Part shown: piece after piece, positions 17,921 through 25,783 of the stretch
Numbering within the stretch: position 1 is the first letter of the stretch
Layout of the letters: each line of letters starts with the position of its first letter
Assembly: GCF_020524345.1 (NCBI RefSeq)
Contig: NZ_JAIVLH010000030.1
Location: 1-55,292 of the forward strand
Reading direction: 5' to 3'
Length of the DNA stretch: 55,292 nucleotides
DNA from: Metabacillus niabensis
GTDB lineage: Bacteria; Bacillota; Bacilli; Bacillales; Bacillaceae
Made by a program: the position numbers and the translations under genes
Notes under the pieces: generated by a model
What the model was told of the DNA's origin: nothing
The model's input: only the letters and a program-made list of their open reading frames with translations
The model's database searches: none

Positions 17921-18589
17921 CTATTCTTTTCTTAAAGAAATTTGTTGATAAATAAGACCTGCTAACAAAATAAAAGACACGGTTAAATAGGGAATGCTCT
18001 GCTCAATCATAGGGTAAGAGGTAAAAAGATTTTGCAAATTAGGCTCTTCAATAATCATTTTTCCTGATGTAAGCGCAAGTAAGCCGCCACCAATATAGAT
18101 CAAAAATGGATATTTTGTCAGTAAGACAAGGATGATCTTACTTCCCCAAATGATAATAGGAATGGAAATAAATAGTCCTAGTGCTACTAATAGCATATGC
18201 CCCTGCGCTGCTCCAGCTACTGCAAGAACATTATCAAATCCCATTAATAAATCGGCAACAACTATTGTCTTAATAGCTTTCCATAAAGATGGATGACTTC
18301 TTATCTTAGTTGTGTCTTCCTCTTTCCCTACAATAAGCTCGTACGCTATATAGAGGAGAAAAACGCCACCGATAAGTTGAAGGAAAGGTATTTTCAGTAA
18401 ATAAACGGCAATTAAAGTAATGAAAATACGAATAACAATTGCGAGCATTGTTCCTAATACAATCGCTTTGTTGCGCTGAACAACGGGTAAGTTACGGCAT
18501 GCCATAGCGATAACAACGGCGTTGTCTGCACCAAGGACTAAATCAATTCCTATGATCAAAAGAAGTGATAACAAGAAATCGTGTTCCAT
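17921..18589 (-). CDS. yjbE: YjbE, TerC-family membrane protein
   Basis: A 222-residue integral membrane protein with about seven helices. It carries the twin TerC motifs GIDLVLGADNAVV (about 14-26) and VADLLMGFDNVLAV (about 110-123), whose aspartates and asparagines line the putative metal path. TerC relatives in B. subtilis (MeeF, MeeY) export or load manganese; whether YjbE does so is not shown here. AAAGAGGGT lies before the ATG. No yybP-ykoY manganese riboswitch is visible upstream. Confidence 0.88.
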   Translation of the reverse strand: MEHDFLLSLLLIIGIDLVLGADNAVVIAMACRNLPVVQRNKAIVLGTMLAIVIRIFITLIAVYLLKIPFLQLIGGVFLLYIAYELIVGKEEDTTKIRSHPSLWKAIKTIVVADLLMGFDNVLAVAGAAQGHMLLVALGLFISIPIIIWGSKIILVLLTKYPFLIYIGGGLLALTSGKMIIEEPNLQNLFTSYPMIEQSIPYLTVSFILLAGLIYQQISLRKE

Positions 18590-18925
18590 CGAATAAACCC
18601 TCTTTTCAGCTTTTTGACTGCTCGTACAAATTATATGATTGTATTTTTAAGTTATGCTTTTAAGATTCATATAGGTAAATAACTGTTTTTGTAAATTCAG
18701 AGTTTTTTTATTTCCTTTAAGCACTTTTTATCATAAAATAGGAGTACAAGATTCTTTCAATATTGAAGGTTTTGAACATTAGTGTGAATCATTCTTTCAG
18801 GAGAATGTTGACACTTTCCTTTACCCGGGTTAAATAGTTGAAATTTTGGGTAAAGTGTAGTAAAGTACAACTACCCTGAGGGGGGTTGTCCCTTCAACAT
18901 CTTATATAGAAGGGAAGGTTGAGTA
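18590..18925 (+). promoter_or_regulatory. mecA upstream region with promoter and inverted repeats
   Basis: TTGACA (18808-18813) with TTAAAT or TAAATA 16-17 bases on (18830-18836) forms a likely promoter. The palindrome-like TTTACCCGGGTTAAA overlaps the -10. CTTTACCC (18819-18826) is repeated inverted as GGGTAAAG (18848-18855), and ACAAC...GTTGT with a C/G-rich core (18868-18890) forms a hairpin before the ribosome binding site. These suggest an operator or structured leader; I do not recognise it. Confidence 0.45.
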
Positions 18926-19597
18926 ATGGAAATTGAACGTATTAACGAGAATACCGTAAAGTTTTATATTTCGTATTTAGATATAGAAGAGCGTGGATTT
19001 GATCGTGATGAAATATGGTATAATCGTGATCGAAGTGAAGAACTTTTTTGGGAAATGATGGATGAAGTCCATGAGGAAGAAGAATTTATGGTTGAAGGAC
19101 CTCTTTGGATTCAAGTTCAGGCACTTGATAAAGGTTTAGAAGTTATTGTGACAAAGGCCCAATTATCCAAAGACGGACAAAAGCTTGAACTTCCGATTTC
19201 TGATGAGAAGCTTAAAGAACTGCCAGTAGATGAAAATATTGAATCCTTATTGGATCAACATTTTAATAAATCAAGTGATTCACAAGATGATCACATGGAA
19301 GATATGGAGCAACAGCTTCAATTTGTATTAAAATTTAATGATCTTGAACATATTATTTCCTTGTCTAAATATTCGCAATTGAATGGGATGACGAATCATT
19401 TATACACGCTCGACCAACAATATTATTTATTTATAGAGTTTGATGACGAGGTCAGTGATGATGAAATCGAGAACACATTAAGTATACTCCTTGAATATGG
19501 ACAAGAATCCCGGGTGACTATTCACCGACTTGAGGAATATGGATCTATCATTGCAAAAGATCATGCACTTACTGTTATCAGAAAGCACTTTTCCTAA
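18926..19597 (+). CDS. mecA: Adaptor protein MecA
   Basis: MecA is the ClpC adaptor that binds ComK and delivers it for degradation, holding competence off; it also promotes ClpC hexamer assembly. The 223-residue protein has the usual two parts: an N-terminal target-binding domain (about 1-80, starting MEIERINENTVKFYISYLDI) and a C-terminal ClpC-binding domain (about 135-223), joined by an acidic linker with DSQDDHMEDMEQQ. GAAGGTTGAG precedes the ATG. With spx, spxH, med, comZ and coiA nearby, it belongs to a proteolysis/competence neighbourhood. Confidence 0.96.
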   Translation: MEIERINENTVKFYISYLDIEERGFDRDEIWYNRDRSEELFWEMMDEVHEEEEFMVEGPLWIQVQALDKGLEVIVTKAQLSKDGQKLELPISDEKLKELPVDENIESLLDQHFNKSSDSQDDHMEDMEQQLQFVLKFNDLEHIISLSKYSQLNGMTNHLYTLDQQYYLFIEFDDEVSDDEIENTLSILLEYGQESRVTIHRLEEYGSIIAKDHALTVIRKHFS

Positions 19598-19610
19598 TAA
19601 ATCATAAGTA

Positions 19611-19649
19611 ACAGAAAAAACCGATTATTCATGAATCGGTTTTTTCTGT
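19611..19649 (+). terminator. mecA terminator
   Basis: ACAGAAAAAACCGATT pairs with AATCGGTTTTTTCTGT over a 7-base loop; the right arm provides the T-run. Confidence 0.9.
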
Positions 19650-19657
19650 GTTTTTTA

Positions 19658-19875
19658 CCCCACCTTATCAGGCGGAAAAATTTTCACTTCAATATTCGAG
19701 AGAAGCAAAGAAGATAAGCGGGAAATAACTATAACTGCCTTAAAGGTCCGACGAAGGACAGGACGTCCAAGTCAGGCTAGCATAAGGATGTGGCGTTATA
19801 TCTAGCCTGATAAGTTTCGCTAACCATCAGAAGGATGAAGAAAACCCCTACTGATGGAAGTCTCACTTTATTTTA
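19658..19875. repeat. Structured intergenic element, bcr1/IS605-end-like
   Basis: A ~215-base region with several hairpins: GGTCC..GGAC near 19745, GGCTAG/CTAGCC (19777-19808), and CCATCAG/CTGATGG (19824-19858). It begins ACCCCACCTTATC and ends in AAGTCTCACTTTAT. Both ends recall the non-autonomous bcr1-type repeats of Bacillus and the subterminal hairpins of IS200/IS605 elements. No transposase or accessory gene is present. It is the only copy in this window, so the family call is tentative. Confidence 0.4.
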
Positions 19876-20013
19876 CTATTATAGGGTTAAAAAGGATTCT
19901 TAAGTAATAAAATAGTGAGAACTATAAAGCAGTAAACTTTGAAAAACAGCCGGAGAGGTTTTGTTTTATTAAAAGAAGGGAAGTAAGAATAAAAATAAGA
20001 CAGGTGAAAATCG

Positions 20014-21525
20014 ATGAAATTTACATTCCGATTACTACTATTTATTACACTTATTGCTTCCATTATCCTAATTACCAAAAGCTTCTGGGGAGATTGGATT
20101 GTTGGATCTGTCAGTGTCCTTTTTACACTTTCCATTATATTTATTTGCATTGTCATTTTCTTAGAAAATCGACATCCATCTCATACAATCACATGGCTCG
20201 TTGTATTGGGGGGGTTTCCTCTAGTAGGTTTCTTTTTTTATTTATTCTTTGGAAGAAATATTAAAAAGAGGCGGTTGTTTGAAAAAAAAGCTCTTTTAGA
20301 TGAAAAAGCATTTTTGGAAATAGAGGGAAATCAAAAGTCATATCAAGATAAAATTGAGCATATGGGGAATCATCAGCAATTATTGTTTAAGTTAGCTCAC
20401 CGTTTAGGACATAGTCCTATTTCATTTAGCACCAAGACAAAAGTGTTAACAGATGGAATTGAGACATTTGAACATATCTTCCAGGAAATTAAGAAAGCAA
20501 AACATCATATTCATCTTGAATATTACATTGTGAGAGATGATGATGTTGGACAGGGGTTAAAGAACCTCCTGATTGAAAAAGCAAAAGAAGGCGTTGAGAT
20601 CAGGTTTCTTTATGATGCTGTTGGGTGCTGGAAATTATCTAAAGAATATATTAAAGAACTAAGTAAAGCGGGTATAGAAATGGTTCCGTTTTTACCGGTC
20701 AAAATTCCCTTCTTTAACAATAAAATAAATTTTCGAAATCATAGAAAAATCGTCGTGATTGATGGAGAAGTTGGCTTTGTTGGGGGCTTGAATGTAGGAG
20801 ATGAATATCTGGGGAAAGATTCCTATTTTGGTTATTGGCGTGACACCCATCTGCTTATTAAGGGTGAAGCAGTTCGAACATTACAAATGATTTTTTTACA
20901 AGACTGGTACTACATGACAGATAAAAAACTTTTACATCATTTGTATTTAGCATCTAACACAGAGTCAGTAGAGGAAACGGGAGGGGTGCAGTTAATTGCA
21001 AGTGGTCCAGATAATAAATGGGATGTTATTAAGAACTTATTTTTTTCAATGATTATTTCTGCAAAAGAGTCGATATGGATTGCTTCTCCTTATTTTGTAC
21101 CTGATGAAGATATTCTCTCAGCACTAAAGGTTGCCGCATTAAGTGGAATTGACGTTAGACTTCTCGTACCAAAGCGTCCGGATAAAAAAATTGTTTATTA
21201 TGCATCAAGATCATACTTTCCTGAACTATTAGAGGCAGGAGTAAAAGTATATGAATATGAGAAAGGATTTTTACATAGTAAAATTATTATTGTTGATTAT
21301 GAACTAGCTTCCATTGGGACAGCCAACATGGACATGAGAAGCTTTCATTTGAATTTTGAAGTGAATGCCTTTCTATACCGGACGGGAAGTACACAAAAGC
21401 TAGTAGACGCATATATAAATGATATAAATCATTCCAGAGAGATTAATTTAGAACAGTTTTCAAAGCGATCGCTTCCGGTAAAACTTTTTGAATCCGGGGC
21501 AAGGCTTATGTCGCCATTGCTTTAA
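20014..21525 (+). CDS. cls: Cardiolipin synthase
   Basis: A membrane-bound phospholipase-D-family enzyme that makes cardiolipin from two phosphatidylglycerol molecules. The 503-residue protein has two N-terminal transmembrane helices (about 3-22 and 30-50) with a following hydrophobic segment (about 58-78). It has two HKD motifs: HRKIVVIDG (about 244-252) and HSKIIIVD (about 423-430, followed by GTANMDMRS). Both catalytic sites are intact. ACAGGTGA lies before the ATG. B. subtilis has its cls genes elsewhere, so here the gene is inserted between mecA and coiA. Confidence 0.94.
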   Translation: MKFTFRLLLFITLIASIILITKSFWGDWIVGSVSVLFTLSIIFICIVIFLENRHPSHTITWLVVLGGFPLVGFFFYLFFGRNIKKRRLFEKKALLDEKAFLEIEGNQKSYQDKIEHMGNHQQLLFKLAHRLGHSPISFSTKTKVLTDGIETFEHIFQEIKKAKHHIHLEYYIVRDDDVGQGLKNLLIEKAKEGVEIRFLYDAVGCWKLSKEYIKELSKAGIEMVPFLPVKIPFFNNKINFRNHRKIVVIDGEVGFVGGLNVGDEYLGKDSYFGYWRDTHLLIKGEAVRTLQMIFLQDWYYMTDKKLLHHLYLASNTESVEETGGVQLIASGPDNKWDVIKNLFFSMIISAKESIWIASPYFVPDEDILSALKVAALSGIDVRLLVPKRPDKKIVYYASRSYFPELLEAGVKVYEYEKGFLHSKIIIVDYELASIGTANMDMRSFHLNFEVNAFLYRTGSTQKLVDAYINDINHSREINLEQFSKRSLPVKLFESGARLMSPLL

Positions 21526-21534
21526 AACAAAAAT

Positions 21535-21564
21535 AAAAACAACCAGTGGAAATTGGTTGTTTTT
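21535..21564 (+). terminator. cls terminator
   Basis: AAAAACAACCA pairs with TTGGTTGTTTTT just after the cls stop codon. Confidence 0.88.
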
Positions 21565-21640
21565 ATTTGCAAAAGTTTATTTTTCGTCATTTGTCAAATT
21601 CCCTTTCGTATGGATAATGGATAGAAAAGGGGGGAAGCAA

Positions 21641-22825
21641 ATGTTTGTCGCAATTGATCAGGAAGGATTGATGGTTAATGTTGCAGAAACAAAGTGGTCA
21701 AGAACGAAATTAATGAAGCTCAGGGAAGAAAGGATCTTCAACTGTCCAACATGTAATCAAGAAGTAGATTTGAAAATAGGCTCTATTATCGCTGCACATT
21801 TTGCACACAAAAAATCTGGGGAATGCCCCACCGTCAAAGGAAGTCTTGAAAGTGACTATCATATGAGGGGAAAACATGATTTGTATCATTGGTATACTAG
21901 TCAGAAAGGGATAGAATCTGTACAACTCGAACCTTATCTACAAGAAACAATGCAGCGCCCGGACCTATTCATTAAATATAATCAAAAAAAGATTGCGATT
22001 GAATATCAATGCTCAACAATTGATACGAGAATTTTGAGAAAAAGGTCACAACTATATCACCAGGAAGGAATCTCCTATCTATGGATCTTAGGTGCCAAAA
22101 CTCTAACAAGAGTAGCATCACAGTCCTATCGTCTATCTCCTTTTCAATGGAACTTTATCTTGAAAAAAGAAAACTCAGCACCATATCTATTTTCATATTG
22201 CCCTAATTCAAGGGCAATGATTGTGTTATACCATCTTCTTCCATTTTCCTCACGAACAGTTATTTCTGAACATAAACATTATCCTTTACCGTCAAGCTCG
22301 CTTCATGATGTCATGAAACTTCAACCTTATAAAAAAGAAAATTTGTATAAGGAGTGGATTCGTAAGGTTAGAAGTTTTCGTCTTAAAGCCCCGGGTTTTC
22401 AATCTAAACAATCGTCAAAACTCCATCAATATCTATATCAAACCGTTCATCTGCCACTTCCATATTTACCTTCCTATGCATTTCTTCCTTTGGACAATAA
22501 TTATATTTTTGAATCTCCTGTCTATGTGTGGCAGGGATGGATCCTCTTGTTTATTCATGCTATCCCGTTAAATGGTTCATTTCGTACACATGATGTTTAT
22601 CATGCCATCTCAATAAGAATGAATGATGGCTCCATTACATCTCGCTCTTTAATAAAGCATGTGTCCTTTACTTCAGCAATTAATACATATCTCATGAAAC
22701 TTGCAGACTTGGGAGTTGTTATTTTCGAAGAAGAGGAACGATTGAAGAAGAAAAAAGAAATAAGGTGGACAAACCAAATGGAAGAGCTGCTCAAGGAAGA
22801 TGTGAAAATAATAGGATCAATATAA
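21641..22825 (+). CDS. coiA: Competence protein CoiA
   Basis: CoiA is a late competence protein needed for processing or recombination of incoming DNA. The 394-residue protein has an N-terminal CPTC zinc-finger-like segment followed by AAHFAH, then a nuclease-type core RPDLFI...KKIAIEYQCS (about 107-125) of PD-(D/E)xK character. The ATG at 21641 has AAAGGGGGGAAG upstream; the frame is open back to 21488 but overlaps cls and the terminator. One AAAA-N5-TTTT ComK-type AT-box (21571-21583) and TTGTCA-16-GATAAT (21590-21617) lie upstream. A second AT-box at standard spacing is not evident. Confidence 0.9.
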   Translation: MFVAIDQEGLMVNVAETKWSRTKLMKLREERIFNCPTCNQEVDLKIGSIIAAHFAHKKSGECPTVKGSLESDYHMRGKHDLYHWYTSQKGIESVQLEPYLQETMQRPDLFIKYNQKKIAIEYQCSTIDTRILRKRSQLYHQEGISYLWILGAKTLTRVASQSYRLSPFQWNFILKKENSAPYLFSYCPNSRAMIVLYHLLPFSSRTVISEHKHYPLPSSSLHDVMKLQPYKKENLYKEWIRKVRSFRLKAPGFQSKQSSKLHQYLYQTVHLPLPYLPSYAFLPLDNNYIFESPVYVWQGWILLFIHAIPLNGSFRTHDVYHAISIRMNDGSITSRSLIKHVSFTSAINTYLMKLADLGVVIFEEEERLKKKKEIRWTNQMEELLKEDVKIIGSI

Positions 22826-22896
22826 ATACGACAGTGAATAGGAATTTATTTTTTGAACAAATTAAAAGGGAGATATTAACATAAAGAGGTGAACAT

Positions 22897-23067
22897 ATGT
22901 TTAATATGAAGAGAAAAAATAATCCTGTTTTAATGGTGGCTTCGATGTTAGGTGTTGGGGCAGCTACTTACTATTTGACAAAAGAAGCAATGCGGGGTGA
23001 AGATAGAGATAGTAAGGAATCATATCCAACTGAAAATCCCTTTGATTATATAAGGAATGATTTTTAA
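22897..23067 (+). CDS. Small single-pass membrane protein
   Basis: A 56-codon gene with a good AAGAGGTGA ribosome binding site 5-6 bases before ATG. It encodes MFNMKRKNNPVLMVASMLGV, a predicted transmembrane helix (about residues 10-27), then a charged tail with RGEDRDSKES and an end ENPFDYIRNDF. Style and length recall DUF3918-like small Bacillus membrane proteins, but I cannot confirm this. It sits between coiA and pepF, 38 bases before the first pepF start, and may share their transcript. Function unknown. Confidence 0.7.
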   Translation: MFNMKRKNNPVLMVASMLGVGAATYYLTKEAMRGEDRDSKESYPTENPFDYIRNDF

Positions 23068-23105
23068 TTGGCTCATGCGGAGAATGATCTTCGGGAGGGT
23101 TGGAT

Positions 23106-25037
23106 ATGAACATAAGCAAACTGTTATCTCTTCTTACAGCTTTTACACTTATGGGTTCAATGAGCCCAAGCTCCGCATTAGCTGTCAACGTTAAAGGGGG
23201 AAATGATATGTCGGAACAAACAGCAGTAAAAAAGTTACCATCTAGAAGTGACATCAAAGTAGATGATACATGGAGATTAGAGGATATTTTTTCTACAGAT
23301 GATGCCTGGGAGAAAGAATATAATGAAGTTCAACAAGCACTACCTAAAGTAGCTGAGTTTAAAGGAAAACTAGGGGACAGTGCAGCATCTCTTCATGAAG
23401 CTCTTTCCTATCAAGACGAGGTTATGGAGCGCTTAGGAAAACTGTATACATATGCACATATGAGGTATGATCAGGACACAACAAACTCAAAATACCAGGC
23501 ATTAAATGATCGTGCCAGAAACTTATACACACAGGCTTCAAGTATTAGCTCATATATTGTACCGGAAATTCTATCAATTGATGAAGCGAAAATTAAGCAA
23601 TTTTTAGGAGAAAAAGAAGAACTGAAACTATATGAGCATGCTTTAGACGAAATTAATCGCCAGCGTCCACATGTTCTTTCGGCTGAAAAGGAAGAACTAT
23701 TGGCTGAAGCTTCAGAGGTTTTAGATTCTTCAAGCAATACATTTGGTATGCTGAACAATGCTGACTTAACTTTCCCGACAATTAAGGATGAAAACGGAGA
23801 AGAGGTAGAAATCACACATGGCCGATATATCCGCTTTTTAGAAAGTGAAGATCGCAGAGTACGTGAAGAGGCATTTAAAGCAGTATATGGCAAATATGAT
23901 GAATTCAAAAACACTTTTGCCAGTACTCTAAGTGGGACAGTAAAAAAAGACAATTTTAGTGCAAAGGTAAGAAACTATGATTCAGCTAGGCAGGCAGCAC
24001 TAAGCAGTGACAATATTCCTGAGGAAGTCTACGAAAATTTAGTGAATACGATTCATGATCATTTGGATTTGCTTCAACGTTATGTGAAGCTTCGTAAAGA
24101 AGTACTGAAGCTTGATGAAGTTCATATGTATGATCTGTATACACCGCTCATCAAAGATGTGAAAATGGAAGTAACCTATGAAGAAGCAAAAGACTATATC
24201 TTAAAAGGTCTTGAGCCATTAGGAGAAGATTACATCTCAATACTTGAAGAAGGCTTTGAAAATCGTTGGGTTGATGTACATGAAAATAAGGGAAAACGCA
24301 GTGGTGCCTATTCATCAGGTGCATATGGAACAAATCCATATATATTAATGAACTGGCAGGATAATGTAAACAATTTATTTACACTTGCTCATGAGTTCGG
24401 ACATTCTGTACACAGCTATTACACACGCAAGTCTCAACCATATCCTTATGGAAACTACTCTATTTTCGTTGCAGAAGTAGCTTCGACTTGTAATGAAGCA
24501 CTGTTAAATCATTATCTGTTAAATACAATTGATGACGAAAAGAAACGGCTATATTTATTGAATCATTTCCTTGAAGGATTTAGAGGAACTGTTTTCCGTC
24601 AAACAATGTTTGCTGAATTTGAACATATCATTCATCAAAAAGCACAGGATGGAGAACCGCTAACACCTGAATTATTAACAAAAACTTACTATGACTTAAA
24701 CAAAAAATACTTTGGTGAAGATATTGTAGTTGATGAAGAAATAGGATTGGAATGGTCAAGAATTCCTCATTTCTATTACAATTACTATGTTTATCAATAT
24801 GCAACAGGATATAGTGCTGCAACAGCATTGAGCAACCAAATTCTAGAGGAAGGTCAGCCTGCTGTAGACCGTTATGTAGAATTTTTAAAAGCAGGAAGCT
24901 CTGATTATCCAATTGAAGTTCTTAAAAAAGCAGGTGTTGATATGACTTCATCTGCACCGATCGAAGAAGCTTGCAAAGTGTTTGAAGAAAAATTAAATGA
25001 AATGGAAGAGTTATTAGCGAAAGTGAATAGTTATTAG
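23106..25037 (+). CDS. pepF: Oligoendopeptidase F (PepF), possible signal-peptide form
   Basis: An M3B zinc metallopeptidase that cuts oligopeptides. The zinc site HEFGH (AHEFGHSVHSYY, about residue 395 of the short form) and the downstream VAEVASTCNE ligand segment are intact. Two starts are possible. ATG 23106 follows GGGAGGGTT and adds a 34-residue N-terminus with a hydrophobic core and SSALA, resembling a signal peptide. ATG 23208 follows AAAGGGGG by 7 bases and gives the usual cytosolic form of 609 residues. Both have ribosome binding sites. It is the yjbG of the B. subtilis order. The downstream repeat at 25037-25163 begins at the stop codon. Confidence 0.92.
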   Translation: MNISKLLSLLTAFTLMGSMSPSSALAVNVKGGNDMSEQTAVKKLPSRSDIKVDDTWRLEDIFSTDDAWEKEYNEVQQALPKVAEFKGKLGDSAASLHEALSYQDEVMERLGKLYTYAHMRYDQDTTNSKYQALNDRARNLYTQASSISSYIVPEILSIDEAKIKQFLGEKEELKLYEHALDEINRQRPHVLSAEKEELLAEASEVLDSSSNTFGMLNNADLTFPTIKDENGEEVEITHGRYIRFLESEDRRVREEAFKAVYGKYDEFKNTFASTLSGTVKKDNFSAKVRNYDSARQAALSSDNIPEEVYENLVNTIHDHLDLLQRYVKLRKEVLKLDEVHMYDLYTPLIKDVKMEVTYEEAKDYILKGLEPLGEDYISILEEGFENRWVDVHENKGKRSGAYSSGAYGTNPYILMNWQDNVNNLFTLAHEFGHSVHSYYTRKSQPYPYGNYSIFVAEVASTCNEALLNHYLLNTIDDEKKRLYLLNHFLEGFRGTVFRQTMFAEFEHIIHQKAQDGEPLTPELLTKTYYDLNKKYFGEDIVVDEEIGLEWSRIPHFYYNYYVYQYATGYSAATALSNQILEEGQPAVDRYVEFLKAGSSDYPIEVLKKAGVDMTSSAPIEEACKVFEEKLNEMEELLAKVNSY

Positions 25038-25163
25038 AAAAGCGCAAGCGCCTTGACCAGCCTAGGGCAAATAAGGCGATTTGGAATAGAAGGCGATCTT
25101 TGCCTTCAATTCCAAATTGACTTATGACCTCGAGGGGCTAGGCGCTGGAGCTAGACACCTACA
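25037..25163. repeat. GC-rich palindromic intergenic repeat
   Basis: It starts AAAAGCGCAAGCGCCTT and ends GGCGCTGGAGCTAGAC. The arms GCGCC..AGCC and GGCT..GGCGC pair, and inside them AAG.CG.ATTTGGAAT pairs with ATTCCAAATTG.CTT, giving one long hairpin. The first and last motifs are familiar from dispersed repeats in many Bacillaceae. Only one copy lies in this window. Confidence 0.6.
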
Positions 25164-25201
25164 CTAAGTACAAAATTTTTTACTTTCTTACCTGTAACTA
25201 T

Positions 25202-25232
25202 AAAAGGAATATGCATACGCACATTCCTTTTT
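25202..25232. terminator. Bidirectional terminator pepF/yizD
   Basis: AAAAGGAAT...ATTCCTTTT flanks the stop of the minus-strand small gene. A/T tracts on both sides allow use by either strand. Confidence 0.7.
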
Positions 25233-25234
25233 AT

Positions 25235-25408
25235 TTAAAATCCTTTAAACGTTTTTCGATGGTTAATAAAATAAAGAGTTGTAAAAATAGCAATAAATAG
25301 TAGAGGAGACGTAATATATAGCGGGAAAATGTCCATAAATGCTAATAAGTTAATAATGATTAAAACAATTGTTATGAAGGTTAGAAGCAGGATCCAGCTA
25401 CCTTTCAT
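25235..25408 (-). CDS. yizD: YizD-like small membrane protein
   Basis: A 57-residue protein with two predicted transmembrane helices (about 5-24 and 28-48) and a basic tail NHRKTFKGF. AAAGGGGGATTACTC places a strong ribosome binding site before ATG 25408. Position between pepF and spxH and size match B. subtilis yizD, so the symbol is given on synteny. It lies beside roxS, in the opposite orientation. Function unknown. Confidence 0.7.
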   Translation of the reverse strand: MKGSWILLLTFITIVLIIINLLAFMDIFPLYITSPLLFIAIFTTLYFINHRKTFKGF

Positions 25409-25555
25409 GAGTAATCCCCCTTTGAATTAATTCTTAGTATTTTATATGTTATCAGTGAGCCAATTATCCATGAAAATTGAGACAGGTTAAGTCATCGAGA
25501 AGTGCATGCAAACATCATTTGAATGTGAATTTTTTGTGAAAAGGAGCTATCTTAC

Positions 25556-25587
25556 TTGTCAAATGTCGACACATTTTGATATATTAT
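25556..25587 (+). promoter_or_regulatory. roxS promoter
   Basis: TTGTCA (25556-25561) and overlapping -10 candidates TATATT (25580-25585, spacing 18) or TATTAT (25582-25587) stand just before the expected RNA start at about 25594. Confidence 0.6.
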
Positions 25588-25589
25588 AG

Positions 25590-25607
25590 ATGTGAAATTA
25601 ATCACAA
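25590..25607 (+). promoter_or_regulatory. Rex-type operator over the roxS start
   Basis: ATGTGAAATTAATCACAA differs at two positions from the Rex consensus TTGTGAAWWWWTTCACAA and also contains TGTGA-N6-TCACA. Rex is the NADH-sensing repressor. Its placement on the start site fits repression of the redox sRNA, as reported for B. subtilis roxS. Confidence 0.65.
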
Positions 25608-25710
25608 ACAAACATTTACCCCTTTGTTTGACCGTGAAAAATTTCTCCCATCCCCTTTGTTGTCGTTAAGACATATAAAAAAGACCCTTTACTTTGTATA
25701 GGGTCTTTTT
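25594..25710 (+). ncRNA. roxS: RoxS/RsaE redox-related small RNA
   Basis: A ~117-nt RNA starting GAAATTAATCACA and ending in a terminator (GACCC/GGGTC stem 25683-25705, then T-run). It holds the C-rich ribosome-binding-site-pairing motifs TTTACCCC (25616-25622) and CTCCCATCCCC (25645-25655) seen in RsaE/RoxS of staphylococci and Bacillus. The sequence between them, TTTGTTTGACCGTGAAAAAT, matches my memory of RsaE closely. This RNA represses translation of central metabolism and respiration mRNAs under NO or NADH stress. Its place between pepF/yizD and the spxH-trHb pair is conserved. Confidence 0.9.
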
Positions 25711-25747
25711 ATTTTGGAAGCGGAAGTTTCTTTACTTTCTTATCCAT

Positions 25748-25773
25748 AAAAAAGAGATTGACTATAGTCAATC
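25748..25773 (-). terminator. trHb-spxH operon terminator
   Basis: The perfect palindrome GATTGACTATAGTCAATC (25756-25773) is followed on the minus strand by CTCTTTTTT, directly after the spxH stop. Confidence 0.85.
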
Positions 25774-25783
25774 CCCAATCCCT

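Noticed and set aside
17921-18700. yybP-ykoY manganese riboswitch before yjbE
   Set aside because: Expected for some TerC genes, but the upstream minus-strand sequence shows no matching structure.
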